Shown here: positions 28,901-38,549 of the stretch, piece after piece
Position numbering within the stretch: position 1 is the stretch's first letter
Layout of the letters: each line of letters begins with the position of its first letter
NCBI GenBank assembly: GCA_016212505.1
Contig: JACRGB010000001.1
Location: 1 to 52,838, forward strand
Direction of reading: 5' to 3'
Length of the DNA stretch: 52,838 nt
Source of the DNA: Microcaldota archaeon
Lineage (GTDB): Archaea; Micrarchaeota; Micrarchaeia; Anstonellales; Bilamarchaeaceae
Made by a program: the position numbers and the translations under genes
Notes under the pieces: model-generated
Databases searched by the model: none
What the model was told of the DNA's origin: nothing
The model's input: the letters and a program-made list of their open reading frames with translations, nothing else

Positions 28901-31900
28901 TCAACTGGGAACTCACTTGAACTTCTTCTTCCTTCGGCTACTTCTTTTGCAGCTGCGGCAAGTTCGCATGCTCTTTCATACTGATTTTGTGGAATGCTTG
29001 CCTTGAGTTCCCCTTCTGCGAATGTTCTATTTCCATCTGCAGCTACTGGTAGCTGCTCATCATATTGCGGATGTCTTGATTCTACTGCTCTCTCTTGGGC
29101 AGGTGCAATAGGTTCGCTTTTAGGCCCGCCAGTTCCTTGTTTTTCTGCAGCAACTGTTTCATTTACTGCCGTCTTTGCAGCTTCCCGTATATCTTTTGGA
29201 GTTGGTCGCTCACCCCCAGGATATTGTTCACTTAAAAGTTGCATCATTCGTGCAACTTGGTCAGTTGGCGTAACCCATTTACCAACATCTTCAGATTGCA
29301 TGGACGCTAGTGTCCTTTCATATTCCGAAACCAGGCCATCTGTCCTGGCTCTTAACTCAGACACTTTAACTGCTGCGTCTTCACCAGGAGTTAGTCTTTG
29401 TCCACTAGCGAGTTTTTCCCGTCCGCTTTGTGTTAATCTGTGCAGATCTGCTTCCCTTAAGTCAAGTCCAACTGCGCCCCGTTGCCTGTTTCTTCTTCTG
29501 GATATTTTATCAAATTCTTTTTCCGCTGCACCTATCTCATCCCCGGCCTGCGCTGGTTTTTTCGAACCCACTCCAAATGTATCTTTCACTGTTTCCCATG
29601 CTGCTTTTGCAGAACGTGCGGCTTTTTGCCCAAATCTTTCTGGAGTACTTTCTGGAACTGGTTCTCCAAATGCATCATCGAATCCAGCAGGAAGTTCAGT
29701 ATCCATTTGACCTGGCGAATTTGTTTGCGATTTCTTTTCTTTGACAACTTCTAAAATTGCCCTTTCTTCAGGCACGCCACCTTTGACTTTTTCAGCTACT
29801 TCTCGTGCATCGTTAATATCAGATAAACGCACTTCTCCACTTCCAAAGGTCTGATTGTGCAGAGTATTATGTATTCTTCTAGCATTATCTGCTTCCTCCT
29901 TTGTTATCTTTATTGAAGCATCAGTAGATTCTGTTGCAGTAGTCAATACTTTTTCAAATTCCAGTCGCTTTGGTTCATATGCAACCCTTTTAGCAAAGTC
30001 TGCAGCGATCTTTGTTACTTCTGCTTGTTTGGCCACATCTGTTTCTTCGGAGACGCTTCGTTTTTCTGATAAAAGTAAATTAACTGGGTCAACCGTTTCT
30101 TCAAGTATTTGTCTTATGTATTTTTTTTCTCCAGCTTCCTCGACTTTAACTTCAATAACTTTGGCACCAGTTTCGCTTGTACCATGTTTCTTTAGCTCTG
30201 CAGCAATTTCCGCCTCACTTGCCCCTTCTTTAATTTCAATGAGCTTGCCTGTTCGTTCAGTAAATTTATATTTTCCAGATAATATTGCAGCTTCTTCAGG
30301 GCTTAATATGAGTTTTCCATTTCCAATATCATCAAGAATCCTTGCATTTTTCTTTACCTTTTCGCTCGCTCCTTCAAGTTGCCCTTCAAGTACTGCTGAT
30401 CCCTTATCAATTGAATAAGCTCGCTCTATTTGTGCAACTCTGCGAGCTGCACTTCTTTCGTTGCCTCGGCCTCCTTCTAACACTTCAAGATTTGGTTTTG
30501 CTCCAGCCGCTGGTTTTGCGCCTTCAGCTGGTTTTTCTACTGGCTGCGGAGCTCCAACTACTGCCCTTTGTCTTTCCGCTTGCACTTCTTCCGGGAATGA
30601 GCGCTCAGGGGCCAATCTTGCTGCGGCTGCTTCTGCTGAAACTGGCGTCCTTGCTCTTTCACCTTCAGCAATCTTCCTAAATCCAAGCCCTTCCAATAAT
30701 GTATCTATCTTTTGCGGCGAAATCCCTCTCTTTTCTTTCAGATAAAACAGGAAATCTTCAGGTGTTCTGACCCAAAGATAATTATGCATGTCTCGTAATG
30801 CTCTGACTATTTCCGGATCCATAACTCCAGCAGCATCACTCATGAATTTTTCCACTGTTAAAGGCGTTCCATCACGTGCTAAGAATCTTGGTACTGTTTC
30901 ATTATTTTTTCCGTCATAGTAAAGATGAGATGCGGAAACAAGTGCTGAAAGACGCAGTCCTGCCCCTCTTCCACTCTGGCTAGTTTCATCTGCCTGATAA
31001 TTGAATACGACTTTACTCACTTGTTCTTTGGTCCTTTGAACTGCTATACTGTATGCCCTTTCTTTAGCCGTTCCATATGTTGCCCCAGGCTCAAGCGCAA
31101 GTGTGTATGGATCAGGGACTTTTTCATAGAATATTTTTGCTCCTTTAATCTCCCCTGCACCTGCCTTATCTTTTACCCTCTCCTTGAATATTTCCTGAGT
31201 TCTTTTCAATGCTTTACCAAGACTATCCAACACCGCTCCTTTAGCTTTTTCACTTACCCCAACAAGCTCAAAGGCAAAAGCCATTGGCCCATCTACATAT
31301 ACCTTTACTTGCCCGCCTAATCCGGCTTCATTTAGTGCAGTATCCAAAGCAATTTGCATTTGCTTTGTTATTGCATCTGCAATTGGATGCCCTAGCTGGT
31401 TCACAACACTAGGCCCAGAAATATCTTTTTCAATATGTGTGACTCCCTTTCCATTCTTACTTGCAAGGGCAAGAATATCCGATTTGAAATTTGGATCAAA
31501 TTCAACCCTGAAAGTAGCAACCATTTCTATTGCTATATCTCGCCTTTGCGTTTTTTTTGCTTCTACAAGGTTTACTAATTTTACTTTGTTTGCAGCAGAT
31601 TTCATTGTTTTATCAATGAAGTTCTCTATGTGCTGCGCTGCTTCTGGGTTTTGCGGCCGTAAATTATTTAGCGTATCATGTACTTCAAGCCCTGCTAAAG
31701 CTGCATCAAGTGAATTGTACTGCCTTCCTCCAAATGTATAGGTCCGTTTTCCTCCATCTATTTTAGCTTCTACTGTTCCGCCATGTGCGCTTACTCCAAC
31801 TAATGCATCAGATAACGGGCATCCTTCTTCTACTCCTCTTGCTTTGGCCTCTGTTTTCAAGTGTGCATTAAAAGCATCTCTATATGCTTCTATCGGAGTT

Positions 31901-34900
31901 TTCGTTCCTTCCAATATTTCTTTTGGAACATTTTGATATCGTGCTCTCTGTTCAGGTGACATTGCCTCAAACTTAGCTGGAGTAAGGGTAATGACATCTG
32001 CAGGAAGTGCAATTACTATTTCATCACCAATCTGGGTCTGCATTTTAACTGCAATTTCCGGATGCTCGGCCATGAACTTTCGCCCTGCTTCAAAATAAAT
32101 TAGCAAACCAAGATTTCCAATTTCCTGCGCGTTATATGTTCGGTCATGCACTGCCCAATCCTTGCCTCCAAGCCCAAATCCATTTTTCATCCAGGTTTTT
32201 GCACCATCGAAAAATATCAGTCCCAAATGAGGAGATTCAAGAACAATACGGTCATTTTCGCTTAGAAGAGGAAGTATTTCTGCAGAAACTTCCGCCCCGT
32301 TATTAAGCACCTTGAATATGTTGAATTTGTCTTCTGCAACGTATCCAATCCTTTTACGCGCTTCATTAAGTGCAGTTTTCAATGCCAGGGCAGCATCTTT
32401 CAATGTATCAAAATAGCTTCTTTTATCATCGTTGGGTGTGGCTTCCAAACCAAGAGATGCCTTTAATGTGGAAGCATCCCCCCTAACTCCTTCTGAAACA
32501 AGCTCATGAAGTCTTTGCCCAGTTTCTTCAACACTAATTCCTTTTGCAACTTCAACTGTTTGGGATGGAGCAACTCTTTCTTCACCCTTTGTTATTGCTT
32601 TTTCTTCCGCCTGTGCTCTTGCTTCTAGCTCTTTTGCTTTCGCATTTGTTTCAGTCATTTCCCGATATATTTTTCTTCTTTCACTTGGTAAAGCTTCTGT
32701 ATCGACTGCTTTTACATATTCGTCGGCAAGTGTGTGCGCTTTTTTCCTTAGTTCTTGAGCTTTTGTGTGCAATTCCCGGGCCGTAGGTGCAGCCTCAATT
32801 TCTCCGGAAATAACTGCAGTGCCCCTTCTTTCGCCAGGAGATTTTATGGCTGGTTCCCGTCTTGCTGCCTCATCCCTAAGTTGAGCTGCTGCTTCTTCAT
32901 GTGCTGCTGCCTTTTGGGTTTTGCCCTCAATAATATTTTCGTATCGCGCTCTCCATCCGCCAGTTAATCGTGCTGCCCTCTGTTTAGCTTCTGAAGTTTC
33001 TGCTCGCAAATCTTCTGCCTTTCTTGCTTCTGCAGCAGCAGCTTCGCGCAATTGTGCCGGAGTTTTTGTTACATCTTTTAGGAGCGGATCAACTGCACCA
33101 ACAACCTCTCTTCGGATTTTTGGATCAACTTGTGGAACATCTACTTCTCCAGCTGCCCTGCTGGTCCTTCCCTCACTTACTACTCCTCCGGAAACAACTG
33201 TGCCGCTTCTTCCTTCTCCAGGCGATCTGGTTCCTGGAGCTGGTGAAGGACCCTGCCCACTACCAGTAGTTTCAGGGGGGAAACTTCCCCGAGGAACCAC
33301 TAATTGCTGACCATCAAATAGTTGTCTAAACTGCGCCCTCGTATGAACAAATGGCAGAGCGGATTGGAAACCAACTGTAAGAATGTTCAAATAGTCCATC
33401 TTTGTAGCATCAGGACCTAAATTATGCACCGATTCGTAAAGCCCCGAAACCATGTGCACTCCACCATAAGCCCAATTCGCGAACCCGGCGTATTTTGCAA
33501 CATGCCGCATTGCATACATTCCGCGCTCGGCCGATGTTACGCCCCTGCCAGTTGCTTCTGCGAGCATTATTGACTGGGCACCAACCTGCGCAATGCGCGC
33601 AAGACCAAGAGTTCCAACTGTTGCCCCAAACATCACTAAACTAGTAGTATCTATTTCGCCAGTTTTACGGGCATTATTGGCAATATCCAATCCCCAAAGA
33701 GCAAGTCCTAAACCGCCAGAAACAAATCCTGTTCCGATCAGTACTACGCTCTTGGCAAATTCAACTCCTTTTTCAAGTTCCTGATTGTAGTGAAGGCGCT
33801 CCTTTTCTGCTTTATTGAATCGCTCGAGATCGCGTGTGGGTTCGCCTGGTTGTGGGATTTGTTTTCCTTTTAATGATTGTTTGAGCTCATCCCTTTGTTC
33901 CAAGAGCCCATCAAGTTCCTTCTGCATTTTATCTTCTTGCTTAAATGCCCCATCTGCAAGGCCGGCATATTTTTTCTTTGCACCTTCTGATTTTGCAGCC
34001 CGCGTCTGTTTCCTATAACTTTCGGCCGCATCAAATTGGCCTTCCCTTTTTTTATCTAAATCCAGAATACGTTTTTCCAAAGTTTCGAGTTTTTTGCCGT
34101 CATCTACCCGCCCCTGGGGTTCAATGACATTTACAAGCAGGTTCCTTTCAAACATAACATAGAGCGCATCTTTTTGTTTTGAATCAAATGATGTTGAGGA
34201 GTACATGCTAAAGAGCACTGAAAAATTGGTTTCAAGCGCATCAAAATATCTTTGCTTGGAAGCTATTGCATCAGGAGATCCGCTTTGAGCAGTTTTCAGC
34301 GCATTAAGTTCATCATAAGTTTTTAGTATTTGTCCTCTAAGAAGTCCTGTATATCTATTGAATACCGGACCGGCAGCTATTGGGCTCTGATAAAAACTAA
34401 CAAATCCAGATTTCATATATTGGTCTGCATCAGCCCATAAATTTCCGCCACCCCCAAGGCCATCTATCTGCCTGTGCACGAAACTCTCAACAGTTTCGCC
34501 AGAAGATCTTTTTGCAGAAATATGATAGTTCCTTATCGCACCTTCAGTATGAAAATCGAATGTCGCGAAAATTTTATTTTCCTTATCTATAACATAGGTA
34601 GCCCCGTTTCCTTTCCCAAAACTAATATCAAAAACCCGATATCCATTATATTCTGCTGCATTTTGAGGAATTAAACCCGCAGGAAATATCTCGCCTTTTT
34701 GTGCAAGTATTATTGAAGCATCATTTGCAGATCGCAGTGCAATATTGAAGTTTCGCTCAGCATTTTCAAAATCTCTTTTTAACGAAGGATCTTTACCAAG
34801 TGACTGTGCATGCGCTGATGCTGAAAGCATATGTTGCATCGCATCCATCATTTTTGAGAATCCTTTCCTGTGACTTTCGAAACTCAGGTTAGTTAGGCGG

Positions 34901-36792
34901 AAAGTTTGTGCAAGTGTTTCAAATTCATCCTGCTCAAGATCAAGTCCCTTGGCTTTTTTGAGCATTTCATCCAATTTTATCCCCTGGACCTGTGCCCTTA
35001 ATCCAAGGAGATTTTCACCCATCAGCCTCATCGTGCGTTTATCATTATCATCAAGGCGGCCATCTTTTGCAAATTTGTCCAAACTAGTAAGGCTTTCATT
35101 TGTGCTATCAAGCAATTTCTTTCGCTCTTTGACCATATCTTCAATTGCAAGAACTCGTTTTGCCCGCTTATATTGGTCGTCAACTGCAGCGCGAATATCC
35201 AAACCTGCAGCCGCAAGGTCGATTGGATTTTTAGTTTCAGTGATTTGTTTTTTCAAATCATTTATGACTTTCTGCCATAACTCGGCTGTAAATATTTTGT
35301 TTCCCTTACTATCAGTTGCAGAACCGACTTCTTTAGCCATTTCCGCTATCTTCTTCTCAATTTTATTTAGTTCGGCTACTTTCTCCGCCTTTGCCTTTCC
35401 AAACTGACTGGTGATTTCAGTGCTTTGCGTTTCTTTTAACAGCTCCGTTCTTTTTTCTTCTGGAGTTTTCAATATTTTTGCATAACTAATTGCTATTTCA
35501 TGGAACTTTTCTGCCTCTTTGATCAGACCTTTTTGCGTTGATTCTAATTCTGCCACAAGTGCTCTTTCAATTCCTCTTGCCACCTGGATGTAATCTTTTG
35601 AAACTGAACTTTGTTGGTCTCCTTCTTTTGCCTTTGCATAAAGTTCTCGTGCTGCTTTTGCAACTTCTGCAGCACCTTTTCCGACTTTTCCTTCGAGTAA
35701 ATCAATTTCGCTATTGAACCTTGCAATTTCAACAGAAGTTTCGTGTTTTTTCAATATCTCCTGCTGCTCCTTCCAAAACTCAAATGATTTTGGCTGCGCA
35801 TCTGGTTTCTGCATCTGCTCCAAGGTTTTTCCAAGTTCTTCAAGATATTTTATTGAGGGCGCAATTTCGCCTTTTCTTTTTTCATTTGTCTTTGCAATAT
35901 CAAGATAAATATTTCCTAATTCAGCTGCAAATATGCCCTCGTTAGTCATTCCTTTTGAATAAAAATCTGCTGCAAGTTCGAAATATTGCTTTGCTATTTT
36001 TGTATCTGGATCAGTTGCTTTAATTGATTCTGCTGCCATTCTTGCCTGCGCTTCATACTGCGCATTTTGAATTTCTCGTCCATTTTCGCTTTTTTCTATT
36101 ACTCTGGCAAGTTCTGCCGCCCGCTCTTGAGCTGCTTTATTTTTTGATCCAACATAAAGTGTGCGGGCGCATGCTACCGCAATGGCCTTATCAAAATCCG
36201 GCTTTTCATCGGCCATCGCATCGAATGCAGTTTTAGTCATTTGGGTTATTGTAGCTGCATTTGGAACATTGCTTTTTGATAATGCAGTTATCTGGTCATC
36301 AAATTGTATTAATGCTAGAACAACAGAATAATCTTTGATTGCCAGAGGTAAATTTGTTTCTGCTTTTTCTAATCGCCCAATCAACTCTTTTGATTTTAGT
36401 ACAATTAGATCTGCCCTTCCGTGCTCCTCCCTATTCATTCCACTTCTTGCACTGTTAATTTGTTTGACTAACCTTTCAAGTTGCTCTTTTATTGCAAGTG
36501 CCTCCTGCTGTTCCATTTTTTCTGGTGCATTTGCACCAGTTATTTTATCAAGCTCAGTTTGAAGTTTTTTTGCAGAAGCGAGCAGCTGGTTTACTCTATT
36601 TGTTGCTGCTGAAACATCTCTTTGTACTGTTTGCCGGGTTTGTTTTGCCCTCTCGATTTCTTTTGCGGTCTGGGTAAGGACAGGCACAAGTCCTCTTGAG
36701 AATCGCACGAGTTTTATCGCTTCTTCTGTGGCTGCAGCCTGTTCTGGGGGAGCTTTCTCTTTTTCAACCATTTTAGCTATCTCCCCGTGCAA
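25933..36792 (-). CDS. Giant 3619-aa multidomain protein; coiled-coil, degenerate GGDEF-like and C-terminal kinase-like domains
   Basis: Uninterrupted 10.9-kb ORF; hydrophobic segment GVEFAKSVVLIGTGFVSGGLGLALWGLDIA; HIEKDISGPSVVNQLGHPIADAI...VYVDGPMAFAFEL; LFAKRED...YGLMEHI...GSYDSHSSNLQ...GRIDTDAAGQF. Confidence 0.9.
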   Translation of the reverse strand: MHGEIAKMVEKEKAPPEQAAATEEAIKLVRFSRGLVPVLTQTAKEIERAKQTRQTVQRDVSAATNRVNQLLASAKKLQTELDKITGANAPEKMEQQEALAIKEQLERLVKQINSARSGMNREEHGRADLIVLKSKELIGRLEKAETNLPLAIKDYSVVLALIQFDDQITALSKSNVPNAATITQMTKTAFDAMADEKPDFDKAIAVACARTLYVGSKNKAAQERAAELARVIEKSENGREIQNAQYEAQARMAAESIKATDPDTKIAKQYFELAADFYSKGMTNEGIFAAELGNIYLDIAKTNEKRKGEIAPSIKYLEELGKTLEQMQKPDAQPKSFEFWKEQQEILKKHETSVEIARFNSEIDLLEGKVGKGAAEVAKAARELYAKAKEGDQQSSVSKDYIQVARGIERALVAELESTQKGLIKEAEKFHEIAISYAKILKTPEEKRTELLKETQSTEITSQFGKAKAEKVAELNKIEKKIAEMAKEVGSATDSKGNKIFTAELWQKVINDLKKQITETKNPIDLAAAGLDIRAAVDDQYKRAKRVLAIEDMVKERKKLLDSTNESLTSLDKFAKDGRLDDNDKRTMRLMGENLLGLRAQVQGIKLDEMLKKAKGLDLEQDEFETLAQTFRLTNLSFESHRKGFSKMMDAMQHMLSASAHAQSLGKDPSLKRDFENAERNFNIALRSANDASIILAQKGEIFPAGLIPQNAAEYNGYRVFDISFGKGNGATYVIDKENKIFATFDFHTEGAIRNYHISAKRSSGETVESFVHRQIDGLGGGGNLWADADQYMKSGFVSFYQSPIAAGPVFNRYTGLLRGQILKTYDELNALKTAQSGSPDAIASKQRYFDALETNFSVLFSMYSSTSFDSKQKDALYVMFERNLLVNVIEPQGRVDDGKKLETLEKRILDLDKKREGQFDAAESYRKQTRAAKSEGAKKKYAGLADGAFKQEDKMQKELDGLLEQRDELKQSLKGKQIPQPGEPTRDLERFNKAEKERLHYNQELEKGVEFAKSVVLIGTGFVSGGLGLALWGLDIANNARKTGEIDTTSLVMFGATVGTLGLARIAQVGAQSIMLAEATGRGVTSAERGMYAMRHVAKYAGFANWAYGGVHMVSGLYESVHNLGPDATKMDYLNILTVGFQSALPFVHTRAQFRQLFDGQQLVVPRGSFPPETTGSGQGPSPAPGTRSPGEGRSGTVVSGGVVSEGRTSRAAGEVDVPQVDPKIRREVVGAVDPLLKDVTKTPAQLREAAAAEARKAEDLRAETSEAKQRAARLTGGWRARYENIIEGKTQKAAAHEEAAAQLRDEAARREPAIKSPGERRGTAVISGEIEAAPTARELHTKAQELRKKAHTLADEYVKAVDTEALPSERRKIYREMTETNAKAKELEARAQAEEKAITKGEERVAPSQTVEVAKGISVEETGQRLHELVSEGVRGDASTLKASLGLEATPNDDKRSYFDTLKDAALALKTALNEARKRIGYVAEDKFNIFKVLNNGAEVSAEILPLLSENDRIVLESPHLGLIFFDGAKTWMKNGFGLGGKDWAVHDRTYNAQEIGNLGLLIYFEAGRKFMAEHPEIAVKMQTQIGDEIVIALPADVITLTPAKFEAMSPEQRARYQNVPKEILEGTKTPIEAYRDAFNAHLKTEAKARGVEEGCPLSDALVGVSAHGGTVEAKIDGGKRTYTFGGRQYNSLDAALAGLEVHDTLNNLRPQNPEAAQHIENFIDKTMKSAANKVKLVNLVEAKKTQRRDIAIEMVATFRVEFDPNFKSDILALASKNGKGVTHIEKDISGPSVVNQLGHPIADAITKQMQIALDTALNEAGLGGQVKVYVDGPMAFAFELVGVSEKAKGAVLDSLGKALKRTQEIFKERVKDKAGAGEIKGAKIFYEKVPDPYTLALEPGATYGTAKERAYSIAVQRTKEQVSKVVFNYQADETSQSGRGAGLRLSALVSASHLYYDGKNNETVPRFLARDGTPLTVEKFMSDAAGVMDPEIVRALRDMHNYLWVRTPEDFLFYLKEKRGISPQKIDTLLEGLGFRKIAEGERARTPVSAEAAAARLAPERSFPEEVQAERQRAVVGAPQPVEKPAEGAKPAAGAKPNLEVLEGGRGNERSAARRVAQIERAYSIDKGSAVLEGQLEGASEKVKKNARILDDIGNGKLILSPEEAAILSGKYKFTERTGKLIEIKEGASEAEIAAELKKHGTSETGAKVIEVKVEEAGEKKYIRQILEETVDPVNLLLSEKRSVSEETDVAKQAEVTKIAADFAKRVAYEPKRLEFEKVLTTATESTDASIKITKEEADNARRIHNTLHNQTFGSGEVRLSDINDAREVAEKVKGGVPEERAILEVVKEKKSQTNSPGQMDTELPAGFDDAFGEPVPESTPERFGQKAARSAKAAWETVKDTFGVGSKKPAQAGDEIGAAEKEFDKISRRRNRQRGAVGLDLREADLHRLTQSGREKLASGQRLTPGEDAAVKVSELRARTDGLVSEYERTLASMQSEDVGKWVTPTDQVARMMQLLSEQYPGGERPTPKDIREAAKTAVNETVAAEKQGTGGPKSEPIAPAQERAVESRHPQYDEQLPVAADGNRTFAEGELKASIPQNQYERACELAAAAKEVAEGRRSSSEFPVDIAPSVDRLAKQYKANRDNLNARKEIALAIEETENLTEFSTDQKAQEAANRMRLIHNVEELGLKRGSEIRDYAAREEAKAREATEKARNRIGQMHANIYQDGADMLHQAADAMDRAKARPTSALEEVVGRRAEGGQSPVQERPRPNAEDLEAVVGRVSSSAPLETQFKARWGPEQYSKPPNQEQRKIARTLEYLLNNPSEPVPLEHQEAVTATRNYRAQIAEVQRKGTVYDPNQLAAAEADGIMSWAAHIQQQRADTKIKRAAEAPVEQLAGPVRAKEALAAAAERPGQQGPQPIAAAQSPNHMRANMLLDQAKALEAEAAEIRANHRAGVNEGRTLERAGRLEGNAAKFRREADGLLGIEVAPRPVAEPAAAQIQKPVQQPQQAARVETQAQKEQAQRAQQPTRIVQRPVDEPITRPGQIAQPKERGLGNLWGLFSSKPTTPREGVSKSAKAAEVRPALSRSELAETTSVAAGIESPNAHERVRTAEKFLSSTPEKQDFTIRNLHAAGKKDGAAYLYNLRGIAEAERALGLAPGVLKEPYLKHNNTAEAAMALSSELDRRGIYKTYLSGNPQHQRYAAQYPAIGHLLLSGELTQHILARVPAGSKITGITGHEGIIGAYEIKIVEPSGHERSLFAKREDLRPAAFGAKTGRIAGIPTPEIITEANGRPFTFVGSDGVSTTYGLMEHIKDFEGGVNFAGREIRVSTVDASSLSNLKENPRLLQFYKEHPEAVFKEIGYASTGLMLTGSYDSHSSNLQAMLLAVPPAEAPFLVPFLESNGYTVVSTEQGPAVFKIGRIDTDAAGQFLVSKRANGGYDISSSKNHLIPHYSEDLGKALHPFASIEGIGISEVAQFASAAITDGASQWHRQIGSTDGFANNMRAAFMGNDGYTAGIGQQLSPKMVGEIEAHHAGERGGKLPTVPAPMNGAPEYEGVDRYGRGLFNADDAIPVFDHLLGKGRTDGYQGMWGDILDGVINPKQSSSQPARQASK

Positions 36793-37108
36793 TTATTTGT
36801 TCTTGTTTTGAACAAATTTCAATAAACTGATTTAGCCGCTTTACTCTACCGCTAAGATCCTTGGTCCCTTTCTTCTGTATGGATTTTTTTTCCCATATCA
36901 TTAGTTCATTATAGAAATTTTTGAGCCTGCTTATTTTGCTTTGTAAAGACGGAGGTTGTTTTCCTGCTGCATTCCAGGATTCAATTGCAGTTTCTATTGC
37001 AGAAAGGGTTTTGCTTATGTTTTTTTCTGTTTGTTCCTCAAGTGTGCTCACTTTTTCTTCCATTTCTTCCGGATAGTCGAAGCTATCTGACATAGTGGGA
37101 CTTGCCAT
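36773..37108 (-). CDS. Small coiled-coil hypothetical protein
   Basis: 111 aa; overlaps the giant ORF start by 20 nt. Confidence 0.7.
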   Translation of the reverse strand: MASPTMSDSFDYPEEMEEKVSTLEEQTEKNISKTLSAIETAIESWNAAGKQPPSLQSKISRLKNFYNELMIWEKKSIQKKGTKDLSGRVKRLNQFIEICSKQEQIIARGDS

Positions 37109-37157
37109 AGGGATCTACTATCATTACTCTCTCCTTTTTTAAATATCTTAGCTCGGC

Positions 37158-37820
37158 TTAGTTTCCCTCGTCTCTTGCACTTTCAAGAAGATGGCCCGCT
37201 GCATCAATTACTTTTATTCGCTCTATTTCTTCCCTAATAGGATGATAAACGCGCAAAGCTGTGACTGAAATTAACTTTATTATCGAGCTTTTAGTTTTAG
37301 CAGCATCGAGCATTCCTTCGACCTTTACTATTTCATCTTCGGAAAGTTTTTTTGTCTTTAAGTATTTCCTTTCTAGCCCGATAAACTCATCAATTGTGCC
37401 GTTGTTCCATGCCCGAACAACACTTACTTCAAAATCAAGATGCTCATCAGGAATTTTTCCTTCAAGATATTTTTTTACTATTGCTTCTGCTTGGGTTATC
37501 GCAAAGCGGCCCCCTTTGGGGTCTTCGCCTAATTTTATAAGTTCAAGAAGGCGTGCTTTTTTTGATCCTGATGGTGATAAATCTGATGAGGATGCTGATG
37601 GTGATGCAGAGCTGACTTTATTTTTAACAGATTCTAATAATTTACGGTCTTCATTTGAAATTGGCTTTGAATAAAATTCTTCGTAAGCCATTACTGCCAT
37701 CCAGGCACCTTGCGGAGGTCGATCTACTTCTGGTTTTTCAGTTTGTTTTCTGCCGCCTCCCCCTGATCGCCCTGGTCCTTTTCCTTTTTTGGCTGAGATC
37801 ATATATTCAAAATTCTGCAA
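37158..37820 (-). CDS. Hypothetical protein
   Basis: 220 aa, co-directional with the giant gene. Confidence 0.65.
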   Translation of the reverse strand: MQNFEYMISAKKGKGPGRSGGGGRKQTEKPEVDRPPQGAWMAVMAYEEFYSKPISNEDRKLLESVKNKVSSASPSASSSDLSPSGSKKARLLELIKLGEDPKGGRFAITQAEAIVKKYLEGKIPDEHLDFEVSVVRAWNNGTIDEFIGLERKYLKTKKLSEDEIVKVEGMLDAAKTKSSIIKLISVTALRVYHPIREEIERIKVIDAAGHLLESARDEGN

Positions 37821-37887
37821 ATGTAATTTAAAATCCCCGCGGTCGATTGATCAAAAGAAGTTCGTGATGAGGTTCTTTCTACCATAA

Positions 37888-38451
37888 TTACCTTTCAATT
37901 CGATTTATCCCGTCTATTGTTCTTCCTATTATAATCGTGTATTCTAAGGCTGCTATTCTAAGTCCAGGTAATGGAACATCACAAAGTGCTGCGCACTCAT
38001 CCAAGTTTCCAAAATTTAACTCATAATCCCTAATAATCTGCTGGGCACTATTGCTGAAAAATGACTCTGATATGATGTTTCGTGCAGCCCTTACTGCCCG
38101 ATCAAATGACCTATAAAACGACTCATTTTTTGTGCTTAGAACTAATTTTTGCATTCTTTTTAACCTTTCCAAAAGATCACGAGCTATCGAAATTCTCATT
38201 AATCTCATTGCACGATCTTCTTCTAATTCTGGCCTGCCTTCTCTGAAACGTTCTGCAGCAATATAAGTCTCCATTTGTTCTCGTGTCTGCAAATCCTCAA
38301 TTGTTGAAACCCAAAATCGTTCTCTTTGAGCATTTATTGCTGCTCTTCTAAATAATTCGATAGGCGGAGAATCCCTGCCCTTTGCTTCCCCTTCTTTCTT
38401 CATAACTGGTGGTTTGCCAACTGCGGTCATATGAAGGAGCTTTCCCGTCAT
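37888..38451 (-). CDS. Helical hypothetical protein
   Basis: 187 aa, co-directional. Confidence 0.65.
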   Translation of the reverse strand: MTGKLLHMTAVGKPPVMKKEGEAKGRDSPPIELFRRAAINAQRERFWVSTIEDLQTREQMETYIAAERFREGRPELEEDRAMRLMRISIARDLLERLKRMQKLVLSTKNESFYRSFDRAVRAARNIISESFFSNSAQQIIRDYELNFGNLDECAALCDVPLPGLRIAALEYTIIIGRTIDGINRIER

Positions 38452-38549
38452 TAGGTTTAATTTATTCCTAAACGTTTAAAAACTACACGCTCAATCAGAA
38501 AAACACACATCATTCTGACTTATGTACCACTCAAATTGTATTTAATTAT

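Noticed and set aside
26063-36677. Many plus-strand ORFs of 60-240 aa opposite the giant gene
   Set aside because: Shadow ORFs of a codon-biased 10.9-kb gene; no recognisable domains.
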